From: Fulvivirga imtechensis AK7
GTDB lineage: Bacteria; Bacteroidota; Bacteroidia; Cytophagales; Cyclobacteriaceae
Assembly: GCF_000331535.1 (NCBI RefSeq)
Contig: NZ_AMZN01000006.1
Coordinates: 225,803 to 289,802, forward strand
Length of the DNA stretch: 64,000 bases
Direction of reading: 5' to 3'
Part shown: one piece after another, positions 48,646 through 56,758 of the stretch
How positions within the stretch are numbered: position 1 is the first letter of the stretch
Layout: every line of letters begins with the position of its first letter
Made by a program: the position numbers and the translations under genes
The notes under the pieces: generated by a model
What the model was told of the DNA's origin: nothing
Databases searched by the model: none
Seen by the model: only the letters and a program-made list of their open reading frames with translations

Positions 48646-50265
48646 ATGAAAATATCAGGTCATATCATCGACATTCCCAACAGGTGCATATATAAAGGAG
48701 AGATCGAGGTGGAAAACGGAATCATTAAGAGCATAGCGGAGAAGGAAGTAGTAGAAGATCAATACTTGCTGCCTGGATTCATTGATGCCCACGTTCATAT
48801 AGAAAGCTCAATGATGGTGCCTTCTGAGTTTGCCAGGATGGCCGTGGTACATGGTACGGTAGCAACTATTTCAGATCCTCATGAGATCGGCAATGTGCTG
48901 GGCGTTGATGGGGTGAATTATATGATCGATAACGGGAAGAAGGTGCCTTTCAAATTTTATTTCGGGGCGCCTAGTTGTGTGCCTGCTACACCTTTTGAAA
49001 CAGCAGGAGCCGAAATAGATGTGGATGGGGTGGAAGAGTTGTTGAAGAAAGATGAAGTGAAGTACCTTGCAGAAATGATGAACTGGCCCGGTGTGCTTCA
49101 TGGCGATCCAGTAGTGAAAGCAAAAATAGCGCTTGCTGAAAAATATGGAAAAGTGATTGACGGACATGCTCCGGGATTAAAAGGCGAGCAGGCCAGACAA
49201 TATATTGAGGCCGGCATTAGTACCGACCACGAATGTTTTACGGCAGAAGAAGCGCTGGATAAGTTGAAACATGGCATGAAGATCATCATTAGGGAAGGCA
49301 GCGCAGCTAAAAACTTTGAGGCCCTTATCGGGTTGATGGAAGAGCACTGGGAGAATATGATGCTCTGCTCCGATGACAAGCATCCCGATAACCTGGAAGA
49401 AGGCCATATCAACCTATTGGTGAAAAGAGCTTTAGGCAAAGGCATAGACCTGTTTAAAATACTTCAGGCAGCATGTCTCAATCCCATTGACCACTACAAG
49501 CTAGAAGTAGGGAAGCTTCAAACCGGTGATCCTGCAGATTTTATTGTAATAGATAATCCTGAAAATTTCCGGGTAAAGCAGACCTACATCAATGGCGAGC
49601 GGGTAGCCGAAGGAGGCAAAACCCATATCAAACCGGCTCAAAATTCAATAGTGAATCAGTTTGAAACGGATTTCAAGATTGCTGAGGAATTTGCCCTGGA
49701 TGCCGATGGCAAAAATATCAGGATCATCGAGGCATTGGACGGTCAACTGATCACTAACGAGCTACTGGATACCCCAAAGGTAGAAGGTGGCTATGCAGTG
49801 TCGGATACGGAAAGGGATATTTTAAAAATAGCCGTTGTTAACAGGTATAAAAATGCTGTGCCTGCCGTTGCTTTTATCAAGAACTTTGGCCTTCGTGAAG
49901 GTGCTATTGCCTCGTCCGTTGGGCACGACTCTCACAATATTATTTGTGTAGGAGTAGACGACCATTCGATGGCGCGTGCGGTGAATATGATCGTTGAGGC
50001 AAAAGGTGGTGTCTCAGCAGTGAATAGTGATGCTTTGGAAATACTTCCGCTACCCGTTGCAGGTATTATGTCGGAGCGGGATGGCTATGAAATTGCCAAA
50101 AAGTACAAAACCATCGATAAAATAGCTAAAAAAATGGGTAGCAAGCTTGATTCTCCATACATGACACTTTCATTTATGGCTTTGCTTGTTATTCCATCAT
50201 TGAAGCTCAGTGATAAAGGCCTTTTCGAAGGCAACCGTTTTGAATTTGTCAATGTGTTCGGATAA
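48646..50265 (+). CDS. ade: Adenine deaminase
   Basis: 539-residue amidohydrolase-type adenine deaminase, converting adenine to hypoxanthine for purine salvage. The metal-binding HVHIESS, the [11 protein letters not shown] segment, HGHAP-type DGHAPGLKG, the SDDKHPDN aspartate and the C-terminal [13 protein letters not shown] are all in place. Length matches the family. It is monocistronic with a terminator immediately at the stop. A guanine- or adenine-riboswitch is not visible upstream. Confidence 0.95.
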   Translation: MKISGHIIDIPNRCIYKGEIEVENGIIKSIAEKEVVEDQYLLPGFIDAHVHIESSMMVPSEFARMAVVHGTVATISDPHEIGNVLGVDGVNYMIDNGKKVPFKFYFGAPSCVPATPFETAGAEIDVDGVEELLKKDEVKYLAEMMNWPGVLHGDPVVKAKIALAEKYGKVIDGHAPGLKGEQARQYIEAGISTDHECFTAEEALDKLKHGMKIIIREGSAAKNFEALIGLMEEHWENMMLCSDDKHPDNLEEGHINLLVKRALGKGIDLFKILQAACLNPIDHYKLEVGKLQTGDPADFIVIDNPENFRVKQTYINGERVAEGGKTHIKPAQNSIVNQFETDFKIAEEFALDADGKNIRIIEALDGQLITNELLDTPKVEGGYAVSDTERDILKIAVVNRYKNAVPAVAFIKNFGLREGAIASSVGHDSHNIICVGVDDHSMARAVNMIVEAKGGVSAVNSDALEILPLPVAGIMSERDGYEIAKKYKTIDKIAKKMGSKLDSPYMTLSFMALLVIPSLKLSDKGLFEGNRFEFVNVFG

Positions 50266-50286
50266 AGACGATTTAAGTCTTTTTTA
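50264..50286 (+). terminator. Terminator of adenine deaminase
   Basis: AAAGAC and GTCTTTTTT around a 7-nt loop, beginning within the stop codon. Confidence 0.7.
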
Positions 50287-50368
50287 AAGGCTTTAGGCCA
50301 TTCGTGCCAAACAAACTTTCTGCTTGTGAGGTTAGGAATACTGATTGTAGCTAGAAAATGCGTCTGAT

Positions 50369-51073
50369 ATGGCCAATCAAAAAGACGATACTCCATCAGT
50401 AAAACAAAGTAAAGTACCTTTATATATCTCTCTCGGCATCATTGCTGCACTTGTGCTGAGTTATTTCTTTATTCCAGGGGTACAGGATTTTTTCAATAAT
50501 GCCTGGCGTATACTTACCAGTGACGATGAGCAAAGAATAAGTGCCTGGGTAGATCAATTCGGTTTCTGGGGGCCAATTGTAATTATCTCGGCCATGATAC
50601 TGCAAATGTTCCTGATTGTGATCCCCACTCCATTACTCATGGTGGTTTCCGTATTAGCCTATGGCCCCATCTGGGGAGCGCTATTGGTGTTAGGGGCCGT
50701 TTTTTGTGCCTCATCCATCGGTTATGCCATTGGCGCCTATCTCGGCCCAGCGATAGTAGGAAGGATATTAGGCCGGAAATCGGAAAAGAAGGTGGAATCT
50801 TTCATCGAAGACTATGGCTTTTGGGCTGTAGTGGTGACGAGGTTAAGCCCTTTTTTATCCAATGATGCTATTAGTTTTGTAGGGGGGATCCTTCGCATGG
50901 GATATTGGAGGTTCATTGGCGCTACGTTGATAGGCATTAGCCCCCTCGCTATTTTAATTGCGCACCTGGGGCAAAATAGTCAGCGTCTGAAAGATGGACT
51001 GCTATGGGGATCGATAATCAGCATAGTGTTGTTTATTGCTTATGTGTGGTGGGATAAAAAAAGAAAGGGCTAA
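50369..51073 (+). CDS. TVP38/TMEM64 (VTT/DedA-type) membrane protein
   Basis: 234 residues with five or six membrane segments. The VTT-domain core is GPIVIISAMILQMFLIVIPTPLLMVVSVLAYGPIWGALL, followed by re-entrant GAYLGPAIVGRILG and RLSPFLSNDAISFVGGILRMGYWRF, which carries the conserved arginine and proline. Relatives act as lipid scramblases or flippases (undecaprenyl phosphate for DedA). The substrate here is unknown. The thiolase follows after 59 nt with its own ribosome-binding site. Confidence 0.85.
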   Translation: MANQKDDTPSVKQSKVPLYISLGIIAALVLSYFFIPGVQDFFNNAWRILTSDDEQRISAWVDQFGFWGPIVIISAMILQMFLIVIPTPLLMVVSVLAYGPIWGALLVLGAVFCASSIGYAIGAYLGPAIVGRILGRKSEKKVESFIEDYGFWAVVVTRLSPFLSNDAISFVGGILRMGYWRFIGATLIGISPLAILIAHLGQNSQRLKDGLLWGSIISIVLFIAYVWWDKKRKG

Positions 51074-51119
51074 GTCTTTCCATTCCATTCCAAAGGGCTT
51101 ATTTTTCAGCTTAAATAAC

Positions 51120-51125
51120 AGGAGG
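51120..51125 (+). promoter_or_regulatory. Strong Shine-Dalgarno sequence of the thiolase gene
   Basis: A full AGGAGG lies 7 nt before the ATG at 51133. Such sequences are unusual in Bacteroidota, where most genes in this window lack one. Confidence 0.6.
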
Positions 51126-51132
51126 ATTTACT

Positions 51133-52323
51133 ATGACTGCAGTAAACATTATTGGCGCTTACCACTCAAAATTCGGTAAACTGGAGGAAGAATCACTTTA
51201 TAGCCTGTATGAAAAGGCGATAAAAGGCGTACTTGAAGAAGCACGGTTAGGGGCCGAAGACATTGACGCAGTCTTTGTAGGCAATTTTAGTGGAGGCACT
51301 TTCAATAACCAGGAAAATATAGCTTGCTATGGTGTAAATGCCTTACCCGCTCTGCGTCATAAGCCCATGTACCGTACTGAAAACGCTTGCGCTTCCGGTT
51401 CGTCAGCAGTACACATGGCCGCCATGGCCATACAATCGGGCATGATAAAGAGGGCTGTGGTTATTGGCCTTGAAAAAATGACCTCTCTGGAGACGGCAGG
51501 CGTATCCAGAAGCCTGGCGCTTGCTACCTACTGGCCGGAAGAGGGAGCACAGAATGTGACTGCTCCCTGTATGTTCGCACAGCTTGCGCGGGGGTGGATG
51601 AAGAAATATGGTTATAGTGAAGATAAGTTAAGACCATGGTTGGCTGAGGTAGCCGCAAAGAACTATGCTCATGCGGCTCAAAATCCGTTGGCTCATTTGC
51701 AAAAACCACGCTCCAAAGCGGAAATACTTGATCTGCCTGACGAGAAAAATCCTGTTATCGATGCTCCGTTACGCCTGCACGACTGTTCTTTGATCTCGGA
51801 TGGGGCTTCTGCATTGGTGCTGCAAGCCAATAATCTTGGTAGCAACGGATCTCAGCCAGTAGCGCTTACAGGTTTTTATAATGCCAGCGATTATCTTGAT
51901 AATTTCGGAAAGAAGAAATCCGACTCTTTTCTGGAGGGAGCTTCTGTAGCGGTAAAAATGGCATTACGACAGTCAGGTATGTCCATAGACGACATGCAAC
52001 TGGCGGAAGTGCATGATTGCTTTACCATTACAGAGCTACTTCTGTACAGCGCCATGGGGTTGGCCGCTCCTGGGAAGGAATTTGAAGCGCTTGAAAGTAA
52101 ACAGGTGTTTGCAAATGGCCGGTGCGTGATCAACCCATCGGGTGGATTGAAGGCCAAAGGTCACCCTATAGGCGCCACAGGAGTGTCAATGCATGCCAGT
52201 GTTTACAGGCAACTAATAGGAGATGCCTATGGACTGCAAGTGCCCGATGCAGAAGCGGGGATGGTGGTGAATATTGGCGGATCAGGTACTTCTAATTGTG
52301 TTTCGGTATTAAAACGAGTTTAA
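51133..52323 (+). CDS. Thiolase-family acetyl-CoA acetyltransferase (SCP2-like)
   Basis: 396-residue thiolase. The acylated cysteine is C86 in ENACASGSSAVHMAA; the catalytic histidine and second cysteine regions appear as VHDCFTITEL and GGLKAKGHPIGATGVS, with NIGGSGTSNCVSVL at the end. The final CxG-type cysteine is replaced (SGTSNC), as in SCP2/FadA-like thiolases that work in degradation or as acyl-group acceptors. No DUF35 partner is encoded nearby. The reaction direction and chain length are not predictable. Confidence 0.88.
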   Translation: MTAVNIIGAYHSKFGKLEEESLYSLYEKAIKGVLEEARLGAEDIDAVFVGNFSGGTFNNQENIACYGVNALPALRHKPMYRTENACASGSSAVHMAAMAIQSGMIKRAVVIGLEKMTSLETAGVSRSLALATYWPEEGAQNVTAPCMFAQLARGWMKKYGYSEDKLRPWLAEVAAKNYAHAAQNPLAHLQKPRSKAEILDLPDEKNPVIDAPLRLHDCSLISDGASALVLQANNLGSNGSQPVALTGFYNASDYLDNFGKKKSDSFLEGASVAVKMALRQSGMSIDDMQLAEVHDCFTITELLLYSAMGLAAPGKEFEALESKQVFANGRCVINPSGGLKAKGHPIGATGVSMHASVYRQLIGDAYGLQVPDAEAGMVVNIGGSGTSNCVSVLKRV

Positions 52324-52332
52324 TCCCTTTCA

Positions 52333-53742
52333 TTAATAGCGCGACCGAACTATATCACCTAAAGTTTTCAAGGCCTGATCAACCGCCGGAGTAAAGGGCA
52401 GTCCAAAACTTATTCGCATATAGTTGCTAAAATCGTATTTTTTAGAAAAAATTTGGCCCGGGGCGAAGCTAATACCCCATTTGAGGGCTTCATGGTAGAT
52501 GTCCCATGTATTTGCTCCTGGTTTTAAGCTTACCCAAAACACATAACCTCCTTTGGGCTGTGTTACTCTTACATCATCGGGAAAATAGTCATGAATAGCC
52601 TTTAAATACCTTAGCGATTGCATATAGAGCGCCTTTCTCAATGCTCTTATATGCAGGTCATATCTGCCGTTTTCCATAAAATGAGCCACCGCTGCTTGTG
52701 TAAGGGTAGGGGAAGCAACAGACTGGTTCAGCTTGAGGTGAAGTACTTTGCGGTATTCCTTTCCCGCGATGATCCAGCCCACGCGGTACCCGGGAGCCAG
52801 GGATTTGGATACAGAAGAGCATAGAATGACATGATCAGCGGTATCATAGGCCTTGCATGTTTTAGGTCTGAAGTCATCGAAGTGTAAACTACCATAAATA
52901 TCCACTTCTATAAGCTTTACGTTGTACCTCTGTATAAGCTGCACCAGTTGTTTTTTCTTTTCTTCAGGTACACAGGCACCAAGTGGATTGCCGAAGTTAG
53001 TAACAAAAACGCAGACCCGGATCTTGTCATCAACCAAATGCCTTTCAAGCACTTGTAAGTCAATACCGCTATGTGTATGCGTTTCTATTTCAACGGGTTC
53101 CAGTCCTTTATTTATAAGCGCCTGATGAATGCCGTAGTAAGTAGGGCTTTCTATAGCCACTCGGTCTCCACGGTTAGTAGTTGCCTGAAGCGCCAGGTTG
53201 ATCGCCTCAAGACATCCGTTAGTGATAATTACTTCGCTGGGGGTTATTTGTGCACCTGCATCAAAAACCAGCCGGGCAATCTGCTTTCGGAGGCCTTCAT
53301 TGCCTTCAGGCCTTTCATAGGATAGCGCCTGCTGTGGATAATTATTGAGCACATGATGAACAGACCGCTTCATTTTGGCTAACGGTAGCATGGCTTCCGA
53401 TGGTGCGTTTATGGAAAAATGGGTCATATTAGGGATGACGGAATGCTGCAAAACAGTTGTGATCATATCGTCAATTTCATGAACCGGTTGCGGGTTTTCA
53501 ACAAAGGTGTCTGTACATCCGCTGATCTGTGCCGGATTAAATTTGACATAATAGCCTGATCGGGGACGCGACTCAACCAAGCCCTTGTTTTCCAAATCGA
53601 TGTAACATTGAAAGGCTGTACTTTGGCTCACTCCCTGTTCCTTACTCAAAACCCTTACAGACGGCAACTTATCTCCGGGCTGCAGTGTTCCTGCCGATAT
53701 CATTTCGACAAAGCGGGTCGATAGCTGATGATATAAAAACAT
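52333..53742 (-). CDS. MocR-family (GntR-aminotransferase) transcriptional regulator
   Basis: 469-residue regulator with an N-terminal GntR winged helix (residues about 5-70, LQPGDKLPSVRVLSKEQGVSQSTAFQCYIDLENKGLV) and a fold-type I aminotransferase domain. The PLP lysine is in CSSVSKSLAPGYRVGWI, and NFGNPLGACVPEEKK holds the substrate-side loop. MocR proteins usually control vitamin B6 or amino-acid genes and respond to PLP. It is divergent from a PLP-dependent decarboxylase, a natural target. Tandem heptanucleotides lie 23 nt upstream of its start. Confidence 0.92.
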   Translation of the reverse strand: MFLYHQLSTRFVEMISAGTLQPGDKLPSVRVLSKEQGVSQSTAFQCYIDLENKGLVESRPRSGYYVKFNPAQISGCTDTFVENPQPVHEIDDMITTVLQHSVIPNMTHFSINAPSEAMLPLAKMKRSVHHVLNNYPQQALSYERPEGNEGLRKQIARLVFDAGAQITPSEVIITNGCLEAINLALQATTNRGDRVAIESPTYYGIHQALINKGLEPVEIETHTHSGIDLQVLERHLVDDKIRVCVFVTNFGNPLGACVPEEKKKQLVQLIQRYNVKLIEVDIYGSLHFDDFRPKTCKAYDTADHVILCSSVSKSLAPGYRVGWIIAGKEYRKVLHLKLNQSVASPTLTQAAVAHFMENGRYDLHIRALRKALYMQSLRYLKAIHDYFPDDVRVTQPKGGYVFWVSLKPGANTWDIYHEALKWGISFAPGQIFSKKYDFSNYMRISFGLPFTPAVDQALKTLGDIVRSRY

Positions 53743-53764
53743 GTTGGTTCAGTTTACAGTACAG

Positions 53765-53826
53765 TTCTCAGTTCTCAGTTCTCAGTTCTCAGTTCTCAGT
53801 TCTCAGTTTCTCAGTTCTCTGTTCAC
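53765..53826. repeat. Heptanucleotide tandem repeat (TTCTCAG)n
   Basis: Six perfect TTCTCAG units (53765-53806) and further degenerate ones follow in the MocR-decarboxylase divergent region, 23 nt from the MocR start codon. Confidence 0.85.
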
Positions 53827-53877
53827 AGTTTCCTGTTTGTATATTATAAAACCGGTCACAGGGTTACTAAATTACTT

Positions 53878-53936
53878 CGGACTTCCGACTTCCGACTTCG
53901 GACTTCGGTCTTCGGACTTCGGTCTCCCGACTTCCC
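53878..53936. repeat. Second heptanucleotide tandem tract (TTCGGAC-type)
   Basis: About eight degenerate units TTCCGAC, TTCGGAC and TTCGGTC in tandem, again with 7-nt period. Related sequence appears before the glycosyltransferase operon (24600-24630). Confidence 0.75.
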
Positions 53937-53973
53937 AATCTGTTATGGTCAAAATTACAAAATCTGTATCTGT

Positions 53974-54001
53974 TTTGCTTTTTGATGATGCATTAGTTTT
54001 G
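53974..54001 (+). promoter_or_regulatory. Promoter of the PLP decarboxylase gene
   Basis: TTG at 53974-53976, a 17-nt spacer and TAGTTTTG at 53994-54001 fit the Bacteroidota consensus; start codon 25 nt downstream. CAAAA-N10-TTTTG overlaps the -33 side and could be part of the MocR site. Confidence 0.6.
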
Positions 54002-54026
54002 TGTTATTACGAAATGATTATAAAAA

Positions 54027-55439
54027 ATGGATTCGACAGCACTAAAAGAGACGGTATTAGAAAAAGATAGCCGGATATTGCCCGAAATAATGGATCGGGT
54101 TGTGCAGTATGCATTGGATTATCTGCGGAAGATCGATGATTTTCCTGTGGGGCGAAATGCACCGGTTATTCCTCATGATAGCTTGTCAGATGATAGCATG
54201 GGGCTGAAGCAGGCGTTTGGAAGGTTCATTGACCAGTATGAGCAATTGATGGTGGCGTCCTCCGGTCCGCGCTATTTTGGTTTTGTTACCGGTGGCGTTA
54301 CTCCGGCTGCTCTGATGGGCGACTGGCTGACGTCAGTATTTGATCAAAACCCTCAGGGATTTCAGGATCATGGGGATATTTCGGCTAATATTGAAAGGAA
54401 CACGATCACCCTGCTGCTCGAACTGCTCAGGTTACCTGAAAGTTTTACCGGTGGGTTCGTGACAGGAGCGACTATGGCTAATTTTTCATCACTGGCAGTT
54501 GCCCGGCAGTGGGTGGGCGAACAAATGGGTAAGGATATTGCCCGCGAAGGTATGGATCAAAAATTACATATTCTATCCGCCACTCCTCATTCTTCATCTG
54601 TTAAGTCATTGGCCATGTTGGGTATAGGGAGTAACAACCTGATCAAGATAAAAGTACTGGAAAACAGGGAAGCCATGGACATTAACGATCTGGAACAGCG
54701 ACTGACAGCACTTAAAGGGCAACCCGCCATTGTTATTTCCAGTGCCGGTACTGTCAATACCGTTGACTTTGACGATATGCAGGCGATTTCAACCTTGAGG
54801 GAGAAATACAACTTCTGGTGGCACATTGATGCCGCATTTGGAGGTTTTGTGGCTTGTTCATCTAATTTTTCTCACCTCCTAAAAGGCTGGGAGCATGCCG
54901 ACAGCATAACGGTTGATTGCCACAAGTGGTTAAACACCCCTTACGATGGGGCTGTATTTCTGGTAAAGAAGGATCATGCTACGCTTCAGGTGCAAACCTT
55001 TCAGAATTCTAATGCACCCTACCTGGGAGACCCGCTGGCCAAATGCTCCTACCTCAATTTCCTTCCCGAGAACTCCCGCAGGCTTCGCGCACTGCCCGCC
55101 TGGTTTACCCTGATGGCATACGGCAGGGAAGGGTACAGAGAAATTGTGGACAACAACATAAAACATGCGCAAGAATTTGCCCGGCTGATCCGTCAGTCAT
55201 CCCGATTCAGGTTGCTGGCAGATGTGAGGGTGAATGTGGTAGCTTTCACACTTAATGAACAGCAGGTGGAAGCTGAAAAAGTCAACAACATTCTGAAAAA
55301 GCTGAATGAGCGGGGTAAGGTATTTATCACGCCCACTATAATGAACGGAAATGCCGGCTTCCGTGCTGCCTTTGTAAACTGGAGAACAAAGATGGCTGAT
55401 GTGGAGCTGCTGATGAATGAGTTGGATGTGGTGTCTTAA
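54027..55439 (+). CDS. Group II PLP-dependent amino-acid decarboxylase
   Basis: 470-residue decarboxylase of the aromatic-amino-acid/glutamate family. The PLP lysine is K300 in DCHKWLNTPYDG, the ring-stacking histidine is H188 (TPHSSSVKS), and the cofactor aspartate is in HIDAAFGG (D268). N-terminal FGFVTGGVTPAA and STMAN-type GATMANFSSL are typical. It makes an amine and CO2 from an amino acid; the substrate (aromatic or other) is not fixed by the visible motifs. A MocR regulator is divergently encoded. Confidence 0.9.
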   Translation: MDSTALKETVLEKDSRILPEIMDRVVQYALDYLRKIDDFPVGRNAPVIPHDSLSDDSMGLKQAFGRFIDQYEQLMVASSGPRYFGFVTGGVTPAALMGDWLTSVFDQNPQGFQDHGDISANIERNTITLLLELLRLPESFTGGFVTGATMANFSSLAVARQWVGEQMGKDIAREGMDQKLHILSATPHSSSVKSLAMLGIGSNNLIKIKVLENREAMDINDLEQRLTALKGQPAIVISSAGTVNTVDFDDMQAISTLREKYNFWWHIDAAFGGFVACSSNFSHLLKGWEHADSITVDCHKWLNTPYDGAVFLVKKDHATLQVQTFQNSNAPYLGDPLAKCSYLNFLPENSRRLRALPAWFTLMAYGREGYREIVDNNIKHAQEFARLIRQSSRFRLLADVRVNVVAFTLNEQQVEAEKVNNILKKLNERGKVFITPTIMNGNAGFRAAFVNWRTKMADVELLMNELDVVS

Positions 55440-55480
55440 ACTCACCCTTGTCAAATCTCTGTCTCCGTCAGTACAGTTAT

Positions 55481-55674
55481 GAACCGTCTGACGGTTTAAA
55501 GCCGATGTCTTGACCTATTAGCAGGCACCGATTTTACGCTGCACCCACGTGAAGAGGGAACCCTGATTTTAACTTTTTTCTTTCGGGAACATTTTGCCTC
55601 TTAGTGTGGCTAAAGAAGGTTTGGGTTAGTGGCAGTAGCTAGGTGTCTGACGGTTCAGAACCGTCTGACACCGG
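55481..55674. repeat. ~190-bp repeat with GACGGTTCAGAACCGTC hairpins, copy 1
   Basis: Begins with the palindrome AACCGTC-T-GACGGTT and ends with GGTGTCTGACGGTTC-A-GAACCGTC-TGACACC. The inner words AGCAG.CAC, CACGTGAAGA and CATTTTGCC are shared with the copy at 56003-56190. Confidence 0.75.
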
Positions 55675-56002
55675 AGTCATTTTTAAACTCACCCCCGTTC
55701 AAATCGTTGATTTGAACTTCCCCTCTCTAAGATTTTAGAGAGGGGTTAGGGGAGCGTTGACCCATTAAACTACGTCATCCTGGAATTTTCGCAGAGCAGC
55801 GGAGAAAATATTCAGGATCTCCTGATCTGAGGCATAAGCTGATGCCTGGGTAGTGCCAATAGCGAGGGGATTCCGGATCTTCACTGCGTTGCGTCCGGGA
55901 TGACGAGGTGGGGGTGTTTTTATGTTACTACAAAATTTTCGTAGCCGCAATGCACCAATTCCCCACCCTGGTGCCACTTTCAAAAACTCCGTGCCCCGTC
56001 AG
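55675..56002. repeat. Intergenic hairpins and a 133-bp inverted-end repeat
   Basis: Contains TTCAAATC-GTT-GATTTGAA and CCCCTCTCTAA-TTAGAGAGGGG hairpins, then a unit at 55773-55905 bounded by CGTCATCC and GGATGACG. No gene seen. Confidence 0.6.
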
Positions 56003-56190
56003 GACGGTTCGAAACCGTCAGACGGATCAAAAGCCAATGTCCCTTCCATTAGCAGACACGATTTATCCTGCACCATGTGAAGAATTCGGGTTTTAAGTTT
56101 TTCCTTTCTGGTACATTTTGCCGCAGTAGCCGTTAAGAAGTTGGGGTCGTGGTCTTAGAATACTGACGGTTCAGAACCGTCTGACACCGG
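56003..56190. repeat. ~190-bp repeat with GACGGTTCAGAACCGTC hairpins, copy 2
   Basis: Direct repeat of 55481-55674: opens with GACGGTTC-G-AAACCGTC and closes with CTGACGGTTCAGAACCGTC-TGACACC. The two copies differ at many sites, so the duplication is not recent. Confidence 0.75.
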
Positions 56191-56261
56191 GTTTAAAAAT
56201 AGTATTGCAACCTTCAGTGCTTTGTCCGGGAGCACGTAAATGGTGGTCATTTTAACCCAAT

Positions 56262-56564
56262 TCATGCCACATAAGTAAAAGCACCCATTTTCTCTTCCTG
56301 CTCATAAAGCTTCTCAAAGTTTCCGCTCATGTTTTCATATACCTGACTGTGGCTGGCGAGAAATTCTTCATAGGCAGCTTTTGACTGCCACCTGTCGATG
56401 AGCAAATACAATATGCTTTCCCGGTCATTTTTAAATAACTGCGACCCGAGGTAAGCTGGTGATTGGCTGAATAATCCGGCCCAAGATCCCTGCGCTCCAT
56501 ACTCATGCTCGAACTCCTGTCTGAGCTCAGGTACAATTTCGTATTTCCAGGTGATGATGTACAT
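56262..56564 (-). CDS. Antibiotic-biosynthesis-monooxygenase-domain protein
   Basis: 100-residue ferredoxin-like alpha-beta barrel of the ABM/Dabb type, starting MYIITWKYEIVPELRQEFEHEY, with ILYLLIDRWQSKAAYEEFLAS in the second half. Such small dimers can be monooxygenases, heme-degrading enzymes or have no known activity; the heme-ligand residues cannot be assigned. The frame runs to 56585, but the ATG at 56564 gives the normal family N-terminus. It is divergent from a TonB-dependent receptor, which might hint at iron or heme, though this is weak. Confidence 0.75.
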   Translation of the reverse strand: MYIITWKYEIVPELRQEFEHEYGAQGSWAGLFSQSPAYLGSQLFKNDRESILYLLIDRWQSKAAYEEFLASHSQVYENMSGNFEKLYEQEEKMGAFTYVA

Positions 56565-56758
56565 TAAAAGAGAGGTTTTAGACAAAAATTATTTGCACGG
56601 GCAATATAATATATAATTGTAATTATTTTATATCACTTAATCGATAGTATTGAAAAAAGTCTTATTTGCACTTTCAATTTTCCACAGTTGCCAGCTAGGT
56701 TTTTCCCCTCTATTTCTATATATTATAAGATTACAACGTCTATAAAAGGTTAATTTTT

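Noticed and set aside
53765..53936. Possible CRISPR array
   Set aside because: The tandem units are 7 nt with no spacers, so this is a simple tandem repeat.
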